Assembly (NCBI GenBank): GCA_003342815.1
Contig: PTEX01000236.1
Location: 975,953 to 1,039,952, forward strand
Reading direction: 5' to 3'
From: Eudromia elegans
Taxonomy: Eukaryota; Chordata; Aves; Tinamiformes; Tinamidae
Length of the DNA stretch: 64,000 bases
Position 1 is the stretch's first letter. Every line of letters begins with the position of its first letter. The position numbers and the translations under genes were made by a program. The notes beneath the pieces were generated by a model. It ran no database searches, was not told the origin of the DNA, and saw nothing but the letters and a program-made list of their open reading frames with translations. Shown in pieces: positions 1 through 10,155 of the stretch.

Positions 1-1337
1 TATCACTGGCCACCACTGAGAAGAGGCTGGCCCCATCCTCCTTGCTCCCTCCCTTGAGGTACTTATACACAATGATGAGGTCCTCTCTCAGCCTTCTCTT
101 CTTCAGGCTGAAGAAACTCGGCTCTCTCAGCCTTTGCTTGTAGGGCAGATGTTCCAGGCCCCTAATCATTTTTGTGGCCCTGCGCTGGACTCTCTCTAGT
201 TGCGCCACATCCCTCCTGCACTGGGGAGCCCAGAACTGCACACAGGACTCGAGGTATGGCCTCACCAGGGCTGAGTAGAGGGGCAGGATCACCTCCCTCG
301 ACCTGCTGGAGACGCTCTGCCTAATGCACCCCAAGATCCCATTGGCCTTCTTGGCCATGAGGGCACACTGCTGCCTCATGGTCAACTTGTCGTCCACCAT
401 GACGCCCAGGTCCCTCTCTGCTGGGCTGCTCTCCAGGAGGTCGGTCCCCAGCCTGTAGGTATGTCTGGGGTTATTCCTGCCCAGGTGCAGGACCCTACAC
501 TTGCCCTTGTTGAACTTCATAAGGTTTCTCATCACCCAGTTGTCCATTGTGTCCAGGTCCCTCTGGATGGCAGCGCAGCCCTCAGGGCTATCAGCTACTC
601 CTCCCAGTTTGGTATCATCAGCAAAATTGCTGAGGGAGCACTCCATCCCTTCATCTAGGTCGTTAATGAATAAATTGAACAGGACTGGGCTGAGGACTGA
701 GCCCTGGGGGACACTGCTAGCTACAGGCCACCAACTGGACTCTGAGCCACTGATCACCACCCTCTGAGCCCTGTCATTCAGCCAATTCCTAATCCACCTC
801 ACTGTCCACTCATCTATCCCACGCTTCCAGAGCTTGCCCAGGATGATGCTGTGAGGGAGGGTGTCAAAAGTCCAGATAGATGACATCCACCGCTCTGCCC
901 TCATCTATCCATCTAGTCACCCCATCTTAAGGCTATCAGGTTAGTCAAGCATGATTTCCCCTTGATGAACCTATGCTGACTACTCCTGAGCACCTTCTTC
1001 TCCTCCATGTGTCTGGAAACAGCAGCCAGGATGAGCTGTTCCATCACTTTTCCAGGGATGGAGGTGAGGCTCACCGGGCTGTAATTGCCCGAGTTCTCCT
1101 TCTTGCCTTTCTTTAAAATAGGGTTGACACTGGCTTTCTTCCAGACCTCCGGCACCTCCCCTGTTCTCCAGGACCTTTCAAAGATGACGGAGAGTGGCTT
1201 GGCTATGACATCCACCAGGTCACACAGCACTCTGGGGCGCATCCCATCGGGGCCCATGGATTTGTGGGTGTTGAGTTTCCTCAGGTGCTCTTTGACCCAA
1301 TCGTCCTCTACCCAGAGCAAGTCTTCCTCTCTCCAGT
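1..1337 (-). mobile_element. CR1 LINE fragment, copy A (3' end lies beyond the left edge)
   Basis: This is part of ORF2 (reverse transcriptase, RT) of a CR1 non-LTR retrotransposon, read on the minus strand. From 1337 downward it encodes the RT fingers, with a GPDG motif, then ERSWRTGEVPEVWKK, NYSPVSLTSIPGKVMEQL and KGKSCLTNLIAL. The palm follows with a VPQGS-type motif near 701-718 and an intact metal-binding FADD at 614-625. The thumb and C-terminal part then run to base 1 without a stop that I found. The frame is broken between fingers and palm: near 866-869 about 11 bases of the usual LDFSKAFDT motif A are absent. The element is 5'-truncated, with unrelated sequence beyond about 1337, and its tail is outside the window. 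By eye it is the closest relative of copy B. It is a dead fragment with no host role implied. Confidence 0.95.
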
Positions 1338-2782
1338 GAGTTACCTTCACTTCACATAAGGGAACATGATATCAGGGTCTGATTAAAGTCTCTGTTAGCT
1401 CACCTATCTTGAGTAGATTCAATCTATTGATCCCTGCTAGTAGAGGGATTAGGGCTGGGATTTTTATGTTGCTTCTGGCAGAACATGTGCCTTTGCATAA
1501 GCGCAAGTTCACAGAAGCAGTGAACACTGTGGTTATTGGGTTGGATTAAAGCGGACCAAAAAACACATCATAGAAAGACATATTGCTATACAAAAACATA
1601 TTGGGAATATTGGGAGGTTTTCACTAGCTGGTCCCTTATGCTTATGCTTTGAGTTGACAGGCAACCTGAATTAAAATGCAATTGTAGTTGAAATGAAATA
1701 TTTTGGATCCATTTGATTAACAGAAGTTTTATATTTTTATTCAGTCATCCCTAGCTATTGCCTCCAATACAAATTTGATCCTATGTGTTGAAAAACAAAA
1801 AAAAAAGATTGTAAACTAGATATTTAAAATTTTGAATGACTAATTTTAAAAAAGCCAGACTCAGGTGTCTGTTAAAATTAGCCTTGCTTAGGTTAATTAT
1901 TAGCATTAGCGTTATCACGATGACAATGCCTGGACACCTGTTCAAACATCAGGCTAAATCCTACTAGTCAATGTGTGAACAGAAAACAAAAAACAGTTAC
2001 TGACTATAGAGCTTATGATCTTAGGACGAGACAAGAAGCCGAACTAAGATAAGGACAGACTGAGGAACTACAGAGGAATAAGACCAGAACTCCACAGTGT
2101 TTCTAACCTAGTGCCTTCAGCAGGCATCATGGAAAAAAAACATTTTATAAGCTATATCCTCAGTTGATCTGGGGACTGTGCTATATTATTTATTTCTTTA
2201 AAAATGGATGTAAAAATAGGAATTATACAATTTCACAGAGGTTTACAAGAAGCTTTTTGTACTCATGACAAACACTAAGTTAAAAAGGGTAGAGGTGTTC
2301 TTTTGAAAGGATGCTCTGTAAATACTGAGAATAGATGTTTCTAGCAGGTCAGTAAAAGACAATAAGTAGAGAGGTGATAAGGACATGAATATTCTTGAAT
2401 CTGACAATTAATAGCTTTGTTTAATGTTATGCAGAAACAGAAATCAAGGAAGATGTGCCTACAAGGGAGTTGAAACTGTGAGAACAAAACAGTTCAGAAG
2501 AGCAGTAAAAGAAGCAACATCCTTAATGAAAGAAAAGGTTTTAAGGTTGTCCTTCTCAGGAACAAGAAAATGGCTGTCAAAATAACTGGTCTGAGGCACA
2601 GGCTAAGCCCAGGCAGAATTCCAGCAATGTGAATGGAAGACGATGAAGAAGAGCTAGGAGTTGTGAGAGATAACCAGGATGAGCATAAGTGGGTGTGATT
2701 TCATCATACAAAACCCCATAGTGGCCTCATTCAGGAAGAGGATGGACAGTAGATTGGGAGAAGTTAGTATCCTCTGCTTGCC
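1338..2782. other. Single-copy AT-rich DNA, no gene seen
   Basis: Between CR1 copy A and the CR1 material further right I see no open frame of coding character, no tandem repeat and no recognisable element. There are short A runs near 1795-1806 and 2135. This stretch is the spacer between the two inverted CR1 arms. Confidence 0.6.
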
Positions 2783-2935
2783 CTGATGAGGCCCTCCCTG
2801 AGAACTTGGATTCAGTTTTAGGTCTTCTCAATTCAAAGGTCATTTGGAGAAATAAATGGAGGTCCTGCTAAGGAGTGGTTAAAGAGATATCAAGATAGTT
2901 AGGACAAGTGATCTATGAGAAGTTGTAGAAACCAA
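2783..2935 (+). mobile_element. Possible very old CR1 3' fragment
   Basis: The order of words here follows the late ORF2 part of CR1: a 'ctgatgaggcc' start, then 'attcagttttaggtcttctc', then 'ggacaagtgatctatgaga'. In younger copies the same order encodes the segments around [13 protein letters not shown] and GLEHLSYEERL. Many positions differ and no frame is open, so it would be far older than copies A to E. The edges are guesses, and chance resemblance cannot be excluded without alignment. Confidence 0.4.
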
Positions 2936-2984
2936 TAACCCAGGATGTTATGTCTTGAAGTATTGAAAGATAGCCCTATATCCC

Positions 2985-4638
2985 TATGAGTAAGAAGTCA
3001 GGCAGCAGGGGCTTGCGTGGATGAGCAAGGAGCTCGTGGCAAAACTCAAACAGAAGAAAGCAGTATACACAATGTGGGGAAAAAGGACAGACTGCTTGAG
3101 AGGAATATAGAAATGTTGTCAGGGAATGTCAGGGATGCCACAAGGATGGCTAAAGCACATTTGGAATTAAAGTTGGCAAGGGATATTAAAAACAACCAAA
3201 AGAGCTTTTTCAAATGTATCAATGGCGAAAGGAAGATTAGAGAAAAAGTGGGTCCACTGGTTGGGTACAAAAGACACAGAAAAAGCAGAGTTCCTGAACG
3301 CCTTCTTTACTTCAGTGTTTACCAGCGGCAGCCCTGTGGAATCTCAGACCCTAGAGACAAACGAAGAAGCTTGGAGAGAGGAAGACTTGCCCCGAGGAGA
3401 GGAAGATTGGGTCAGAGAGCACCCAAGGAAATTTGATACCCAAAAATCCACAGGCCCCGATGGGACGCATCCCAGAGTGCTGCATGAGCTGACAGATGTC
3501 ATAGCTAAGCTGCTCTCCATCATCTTCGAAAGGTCCTGGAGAACAGGGGAGGTGCTGGAGCACTGGAAGAAAGTCAATGTCACCCTGATCTTCAAAAAAG
3601 ACAAGAAGGGGGACCCGGGCAACAATAAACCAGTCAGCCTTAACTCCATCCCTGGAAAAGTGATGGAACAGCTCATCCTGGCTGTTGTATCCAAACATGT
3701 GGAGGATGAGAAAGTGCTTAGCATGGATTCATCAAGGGGAAATCACACTAAACTAACCTGATAACTTTCTATGATGGAATGATTAGCTGGATAGATGAGG
3801 GCAGAGCGGTGGATGTCCTCTATCTGGACTTTTGACACCCTCCCTCACAGCATCATCCTGGGCAAGCTCTGGAAGTGTGGGATAGATGAGTGGACAGTGA
3901 GGTGGATTATGAATTGGCTGAATGACAGGGCTCAGAGGGTGGTGATCAGTGGCTCAGAGTCCAGTTGGTGGCCTGTAGCTAGCAGTGTCCCCCAGGGCTC
4001 AGTCCTCAGCCCAGTCCTGTTCAATTTATTCATTAACGACCTAGATGAAGGGATGGAGTGCTCCCTCAGCAAGTTTGCTGATGATACCAAACTGGGAGGA
4101 GTAGCTGATAGCCCTGAGGGCTGCGCTGCCATCCAGAGGGACCTGGACAGACTGGACAACTGGGCAGTGAGAAACTTAATGAAGTTCAACAAGAGCAAGT
4201 GCAAGGTCATGCATTTGGAGAGGAATAACCCCATGTATCGGTACAGGCTGGAGACTGATCTTCTGGAGAGCAGCTCTGCACAGAAGGACTTGGGTTTCAT
4301 GGCAGACAACAAGTTGACTGTGAGGTAGCAATGTGCCCTTGTGGCCAAGAAGGCCAATGGGATCCTGGGGTGCATTAAGCAGAGTGTCTCCAGCAGGTCA
4401 AGGGAGGTGATTCTGCCCCTCTACTCAGCCCTGGTGAGGCCGCACCTCGAGTACTGTGTGCAGTTCTCGGCTCCCCAGTGCAGGAGGGATGTGGAGCTGC
4501 TAGAGAGAGTCCAGCGCAGGGCCACAAAGATGATTAGAGGCCTGGAACATCTGCCCTATGAGCAAAGGCTGAGAGAGCTGGGCCTCTTCAGCCTGGAGAA
4601 GAGAAGGCTGAAAGAGAACATGATCAGTGTGTATAATG
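2985..4638 (+). mobile_element. CR1 LINE fragment, copy B, lacking its 3' tail
   Basis: This copy of CR1 ORF2 begins in the linker between endonuclease and RT, where a WMSKELVAKLKQKK-like reading is seen from about 3015. It continues through the ARDIKNNQKSFFKCI segment, the GPDG fingers block near 3455, FERSWRTGEVLEHWKK, SLNSIPGKVMEQL, a [19 protein letters not shown] block and an intact FADD at 4074-4085. It ends with [13 protein letters not shown] and [22 protein letters not shown]. The frame is broken several times, including a motif A deletion at about 3829-3834 that is also present in copy A. The match stops at about 4638 inside ORF2, so the 3' end and octamer tail are missing. That is unusual for a LINE, which normally loses its 5' end. 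It lies inverted relative to copy A, about 1.65 kb away. Confidence 0.95.
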
Positions 4639-4740
4639 CTTCAGGATGACGCTTCAGGACTTATATTAATGTAAGACTATTAGGCACTAGCGTCTTCTAA
4701 ATCTTGACTGTCAGCCTGGAAGCCAGTCCCCCTTAATGTC

Positions 4741-4775
4741 AAAAAAAAAAAAAAAAAAAAAAAGGAAAAAAAAAA
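4741..4775 (+). repeat. A-rich homopolymer tract
   Basis: A run of 23 A, two G and about ten more A. It lies about 100 bases after the end of CR1 copy B but is not a CR1 tail, because CR1 elements end in octamer repeats instead of poly-A. No retrocopied gene is recognisable in front of it. Confidence 0.9.
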
Positions 4776-5512
4776 GCCATCAACCAGCACAGTGGGAAAG
4801 TGAAAAAGTAAACTCTTGGTACCTTGAAAATGAAACCTCAAAAATGTGAGAAGACTCCACTGAGAAAAAGCATTCTGCAGTTCTGTTCCCTGCATTAAGA
4901 AGGAGCACAATGGCCTCTTGGAGAGCTCCATCCCCAGAGACGTGGGTTTCAATTTGCACTGCACTTCCACAAAGAATTCAGTAGAAATATCACAGAGGTT
5001 TCAAATCCTCTGGGGCTGTACCAGGCCCCAGCTTAACTCCCATTGGATAGGGGAAGAGAGAAAGTGATAATTAAAAGAGAATGTGAGAAAGCAACGGGCA
5101 TCTATTCTAAAAGTTTCCTGATGTTAGGAGAGGTGTGTGGGGGAAAAAGTTCATTAATGGCTGAAAAGTATATGAAATAATATCAGTGGTAATACCCTTC
5201 CCTTCACCAGAAACTGCACTTAAAGGACAGCTGTCAACTATAATTAAATAGAATGGTTTACCTCTAATGCCAATTGCCAGCGTTAATTAGCACAATTCTT
5301 AAAAATCTGTTCCTTGAAGAAGCCTTTTAGACCATGCAACATGCCAGTGTGATTCAAAGCCCTTTTTTTCCCTTTTTTTTATGCTGCATATTTTTTAAAG
5401 CATCCACCCTCTGTTAAGTGCTGGCATTGCCAGGAAAAGTTGAATTATCGGCTCATATAGGTGAAATCTGTCTGTGGCAGTTAAGCAAAGGTTGTTAAGA
5501 GATAAGAAGCAG

Positions 5513-5570
5513 CTAATAATAACAGTAATAATAACAAGAGTAGTAATAATAACCATGGTGATGATAAGAA
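5513..5570. repeat. Imperfect (TAA)n microsatellite
   Basis: Interrupted TAA/TAG/GAT triplets (aataataacagtaataat and following) over about 58 bases. The interruptions point to an old, decayed microsatellite. Confidence 0.75.
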
Positions 5571-6352
5571 GTGTATTTAACTCCAGAAGGAGTTTAAATA
5601 GTGTAGTCTGCTAGATGAATAAGAAAGAAATGGAAAACTGTAGGATTCACTTGGGGTGGGAAAGACTTTAGTCAACAAATTATCTTGCCCAAGATAGACC
5701 TTAAGAACATCTTTTCAGGCTTGAACCATTTTTTGTGCAGAAAACCACTGGCTTCAGTAAAAAGCTTATGCACCCTGTGGGCAATTTTCATGCAACTATC
5801 TTTAGATGCTGTATTTGTGTCCAGGGCAGGAGGAGAAGAGTACTAGTCTGTTGATATTTGTGTGTTTTCTGTCTATATTTGTGGTTTTGAATCCTTCTGC
5901 ACATTTTTTAATTAAAAACAGAAACATTGCTGTTATTACATAACACAAATAGTGTAAGGCTGAATGGTCTCATATACTAGTAAGGTACAAGTCCAGAAGT
6001 ATCTGCAAAGATACATGATAGCATATTGGTTTGTTAAAATCTTATAGGCCCTTAAAAATAGGCATGAGTGAAAAGAAAGGCAGTAAGGCTAATCAATTGC
6101 TAATCAGGAAAGAAGAACCCATTTTATGAGAAAAGAATAAAATAATTCTTACTTAACAAGATGAAGGCTGATATGGACTGTAATTGCTGCATATTAAAAA
6201 AAAAACCAAACCAAACTTTCTCTTTCTTGTTCTTTTATAATTGTATAAGATAAAGAACAATCCTAACACAAATGAGATATTCATATGTAAAGTAGGCCTG
6301 GAAATCTGTCCTTTTTTTCTCAGTCCACAACAAAGATGATTTAACAGCTCTC

Positions 6353-6377
6353 AAAAAAAAAAAAAAAAAAAAAAAAA
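6353..6377 (+). repeat. A homopolymer, 25 bases
   Basis: An uninterrupted run of A. No polyadenylation signal and no recognisable transcript-derived sequence precedes it. Confidence 0.9.
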
Positions 6378-6547
6378 GGAAAGCAAAATATGGAATGAGA
6401 ATTAACACCTACAAGTATGAGCATGCTGCAAGATGCCAGGCAGTTTTAAGAAGGAGCTTGACCATGACAGGACCGAGAGCTCAAATCATTTCCTCATTCT
6501 GCCAAGTTATGGCTAAATATTGGGGACTGATATGTTCCCAGGAATTT

Positions 6548-6568
6548 CTGGACCTGCTGCAGGTCCAG
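6548..6568. repeat. 21-base palindrome
   Basis: CTGGACCTGC, one T, then GCAGGTCCAG. The 10-base arms are perfectly complementary around a single central base. It contains the E-box CACCTG-like core 'acctgc' in both directions. No matching copy was noticed elsewhere in the window. Confidence 0.85.
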
Positions 6569-8355
6569 ACTTAACTTATCCAGGAGGAAGATCTAGTTCG
6601 GCCTGTAATTCCAGAGAGCACAACATGGACAAAGAGAACTTGCAGAACCCAAGTGGACTGAGCTCCTGCATATCTCAATGCTTATCTTACTAGTCTTGCT
6701 AATTCCATCTTTTCCTCCTAAACAAACAAACAAACAAAAAGATAGGTAACGAGGGTGTGCTTTGTGTTCTGTCACTTGCGAAGCCTCACGGGAGATGCAC
6801 AGGAGATGGTGGAGTTCCTGAAATATCTGGGGATGCAGACTGCTGCCCCTAATACTTTCTCAGCCTAGGAGGTTACATTCCTCAAGTTTCCTCCTTCCAG
6901 TCTTCCTATGTTTTCTATGAAGGTAATAAATAATAACTAATCTTTAACTTGACTCTCTGCTTTGTTCTACTTCAGTATATGGTCCCTAACCACCTGGGCT
7001 CAGGTCCAGAGGCCTTGTGCTTGGTGCCTGCTTCTTGTCTGCTTTAGTTCCCATGTCAGTAAGTCCTCAGCTGAGGAATCATGACATCTACTCTTCTCTT
7101 TCTGCTTTTCAGTCTTTCCAAGCCACTGTGGCTCTGCCACTCTTCATAAGCTCTTCTAGCCCATTCAGGTTATAGTTCTCTTTGACAGCAGTGCCTTAGT
7201 ATTACTGAATTTTCCAAATTCTTCCCCTTTCCTGATTTTTGCTTCTGTTGTCTCTCTCTTGCTTTCAGTATGACACAAAGAAGAACCTCACACTTTCAGT
7301 ATTTTCTTCTCAGCTAAAGTTCGGTTTCTGCACTGCTATAACCGTACCTAGAGCCTGGAAACTGCAGATTTCACAAGCTGAGATTTCTTCTGGCATTAAA
7401 ACATGCCCCTCTGGCACACAGTCAATGAAACCTCCTAATACACCATCAATCCTATCTGGCCCTGGAGAAAGGAGAGCGCCAGGACTTGGCCAGAACTGTG
7501 TTTGGCTTATTCCCAACTGGAGTTGTTTAAAGAGGTCCCCAGGCTGCTCTAGTATATGCCAAAGACAGCTTGAAAATCAGCAAGCTGACTCTCCTGAGTC
7601 ACCCCATTTCCTGCACCTTCTGTATCCAGTGGTCTCTGGCACATCAGGCTGCATAGGCTGTAGTGTCTCTGATCTAATGCCAATGGCAAACTTTAATATC
7701 ATCAAGCTTCCCAGCACACCTATAACTCTGTCAAGTTCCTAAATGTGACTGCACACAGGAGTAGACTGAATTCTACAGAATCAGTAAAGGATATGAATTC
7801 TAGCTTTGAATTTCAACTGTATGCAAAACACTGCCTTTATATGAGAATAGGTCCATATGCTTTTTAGGATGCTATGAAATAAAATTACACACTGAACTCT
7901 ACAAATGACTGGCACCTGTGTTCATGAGTTGCGAACACCTCTTTATTCAGAGACATTAATTGACACTGAGTAAGTTCTATTACCCAAGTGTAAAAGATAT
8001 CTGTATGTATGTGCAGAAACATCAGTTATTATCTTTTAAAAGTTCTCTGGCTATTTTTTTGCAGAGATGAGTTACTATGATGAGTTACTCTACCGCATGT
8101 AGAGTTTGACTCTGGTTCCCTGCTACCTTGGCTTTTCAGATATATTCAAAAAGGTGGAAAATATGTGTAAAAAGTACTTGTTGCTGTTTGTGGACATTAT
8201 TTTACACTCCCTGTGTGTTGTCCCCATGAGTATAAGTGATGACATAAGGCAACAAGGTGTCTGGGCTGAAGTTTAGCAGCAGAATATGTTCAGAAGTCAT
8301 TAATAATTCCACTAAACTCATCTGATTTTTTCCTCAGATCTGCTGCAATCAATGT

Positions 8356-8386
8356 AAAAAAAAAAAAAAAAAAAAACAAAAAAAAC
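8356..8386 (+). repeat. A-rich tract
   Basis: About 21 A, one C and eight A. It is a simple homopolymer tract with no associated element recognised. Confidence 0.85.
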
Positions 8387-8565
8387 CTTTTACATGGAAA
8401 CCTTTTTTTTCAGACACTTAGTCATCACCCCAACAGTGTTCATTCTCCATGTCTAGCTGAATCTGCACATGCTTGCTTGGTGGCTTCACTGACTTGGCTT
8501 GAGTTGAGAAATTGCAGTTTCCATTGTTGGGAATGTTTATGTTGAACATCGTCACAAGATTCTCA

Positions 8566-8690
8566 CCTCCCCTTTCCCCTTTCCCCTTTCCCTTTCCCCT
8601 TCCCCTTCCCTTTCCCCTCCCTCTCCTTTCCCCTTTCCCCTTTCCCCTTTCCCCTTTCCCCTTTCCCCTTTCCCTCTCCTCTCCTCTCCT
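8566..8690. repeat. Pyrimidine tract with CCCCTTT array, G-quadruplex prone on the minus strand
   Basis: The plus strand is almost entirely C and T here. From about 8630 to 8673 it consists of regular 7-base CCCCTTT units, preceded by less regular units of the same kind and followed by CTCCT units. The minus strand is therefore a series of GGGG blocks separated by AAA, which fits the canonical four-tract G-quadruplex pattern. The mirror-symmetric homopurine/homopyrimidine tract could also form triplex DNA. It runs directly into an assembly gap. Confidence 0.9.
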
Positions 8691-8798
8691 NNNNNNNNNN
8701 NNNNNNNNNNNNNNNNNNNNNNNNNNNNNNNNNNNNNNNNNNNNNNNNNNNNNNNNNNNNNNNNNNNNNNNNNNNNNNNNNNNNNNNNNNNNNNNNNN
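8691..8798. other. Assembly gap, 108 N
   Basis: A block of unresolved bases inside the pyrimidine tract; pyrimidine sequence (CTTTTCCGTTCCCTCTCTCT) resumes after it. The true length of the tract is therefore unknown. Any reading frame drawn across this block is an artefact. Confidence 0.97.
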
Positions 8799-8828
8799 CT
8801 TTTCCGTTCCCTCTCTCTCTCTCTCTTA

Positions 8829-10155
8829 TTTTTTTTTTTTCTAAAGATATAGATGAACTTGTTTTTCCTGAAATTCAGCCTGCCACTCTTGGCACTCCTA
8901 AATTAATCTTATTTTACCAGCGTGGTTTAGGCAGCTGCACATGGCAATTGTGTAGTTTTGTGGTTTTCTTTCTTTAATAAAACCACAACTATGTCTATGT
9001 TAGTACTTTATCTAATCCTAGACTTGTCCTATGAATATTTCTGTTTAGGAGTATTTTTTAAAACTAGTTTTAAAACCTGTTTATCAGGGTTTTTTATTTG
9101 TTTGTTTGTTTTATTTTTATTATATATCTATCCCATTATTAAAGTCAAGATTTTGTTTGCTTTCCTCATTTCATTTCTCCATGCTTCTGAGGTCTGACCA
9201 CAGTTTACTTTTGAAACCTTGAGTAAACTCTTTTCTCCCAACACAGTTAGGGCAGACCTATACACTTAATGTTCTGCTCTGTCATAACAGTACTTTCCGA
9301 AAGATAAATAAACTAGGTAAAGAAACAAAAATTTAAAGGAGATTAATTAAGCATATGGACATTTTCTTCTTAGTCATCTGTTCCCTAATTCAGCACTGGG
9401 ACATCCCTGTACATTTCCATACCACAATCTGCACAAAAAGATTTCAAATAATTTCAGAGCCTCAAATGCAACAGTGTCAGGACTAGGTGGTGAATATAAC
9501 ACTTAAAAGCAAATTTAAAAATAAAATACAGAAAAGCAATATTGACAAATATCTCCAACCTTTTGTTTGCAGTGAATAAGATACAGAGTAAATGCTGTAA
9601 GCCAGAACAAGTCTACAGAGACTTGACAAGACACCATCCCCCATCCTTCCCAGGGATTTGAGCCTGTAGTCCTGAAAATCTTCACACTGGCAGTAGAAGA
9701 CATGTCAGTTGTCATCTACTTTCCATGACAGCTAGAAGCTTAACTTAGATGGCAAAAGACATGCAGAGGAAACAGAGATTAGTCAGACAGGACACTTCAA
9801 CTGGCTATACATCCGCATAAGTATTACTCTCCTTTTGCTATCTCTACCATCCTCAAGTTCCTTACGTTGTTATTTTCTTAAAGATGTCAGGATAAGCCAG
9901 TCTGTATGCAAATCTTAGCAGATACAACTAGAATGAAAGACGAATCCACTAATAAGCACCAGAAATAATTACAGAAACATATATTTCTTTCAGTATAAAG
10001 GGATTTCTGTTCTGAGTGGCACTAGTGATTCCTTATAACAGGAATTCTTTCACTGGCAATAGCAGATACACACTAATTTTGAAGAAAGAAGCCATTGACA
10101 CAATAGCTTAAATTGATTACGGCTTTTGATGACATTGTAACTCAAATAGACTTGG
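8829..10155. other. Single-copy AT-rich DNA, no gene seen
   Basis: Ordinary AT-rich sequence with short GTTT/ATTTT runs near 9100-9130. The open frames are short and of low-complexity or unremarkable composition. No element was recognised up to the start of CR1 copy C. Confidence 0.55.

Larger units (their letters stand above)
4639..8565. other. Single-copy DNA with scattered simple repeats, no gene seen
   Basis: I see no recognisable gene. The longest open frame (7239-7742, plus, 167 codons) has no domain, motif or codon pattern that I recognise and looks like chance. Simple repeats inside are listed separately. CAAA units occur at 6721-6738, and a short direct repeat (gcttcagga, 4 bases, gcttcagga) lies at 4640-4665 next to the broken end of CR1 copy B. 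Confidence 0.55.

Noticed and set aside
461-767. Plus-strand open frames over CR1 copy A
   Set aside because: They are antisense shadows of the CR1 RT sequence; the same antisense frames appear over copy B.
7239-7742. 167-codon open frame, the longest in the left half outside CR1
   Set aside because: It has no motif, signal peptide, domain or repeat-derived identity, and Ser/Pro-rich composition in unremarkable DNA. Evidence is too weak to call a gene.
8512-8844. Open frame rich in Pro/Phe/Leu across the N block
   Set aside because: It is created by the CCCCTTT array and the unresolved bases.
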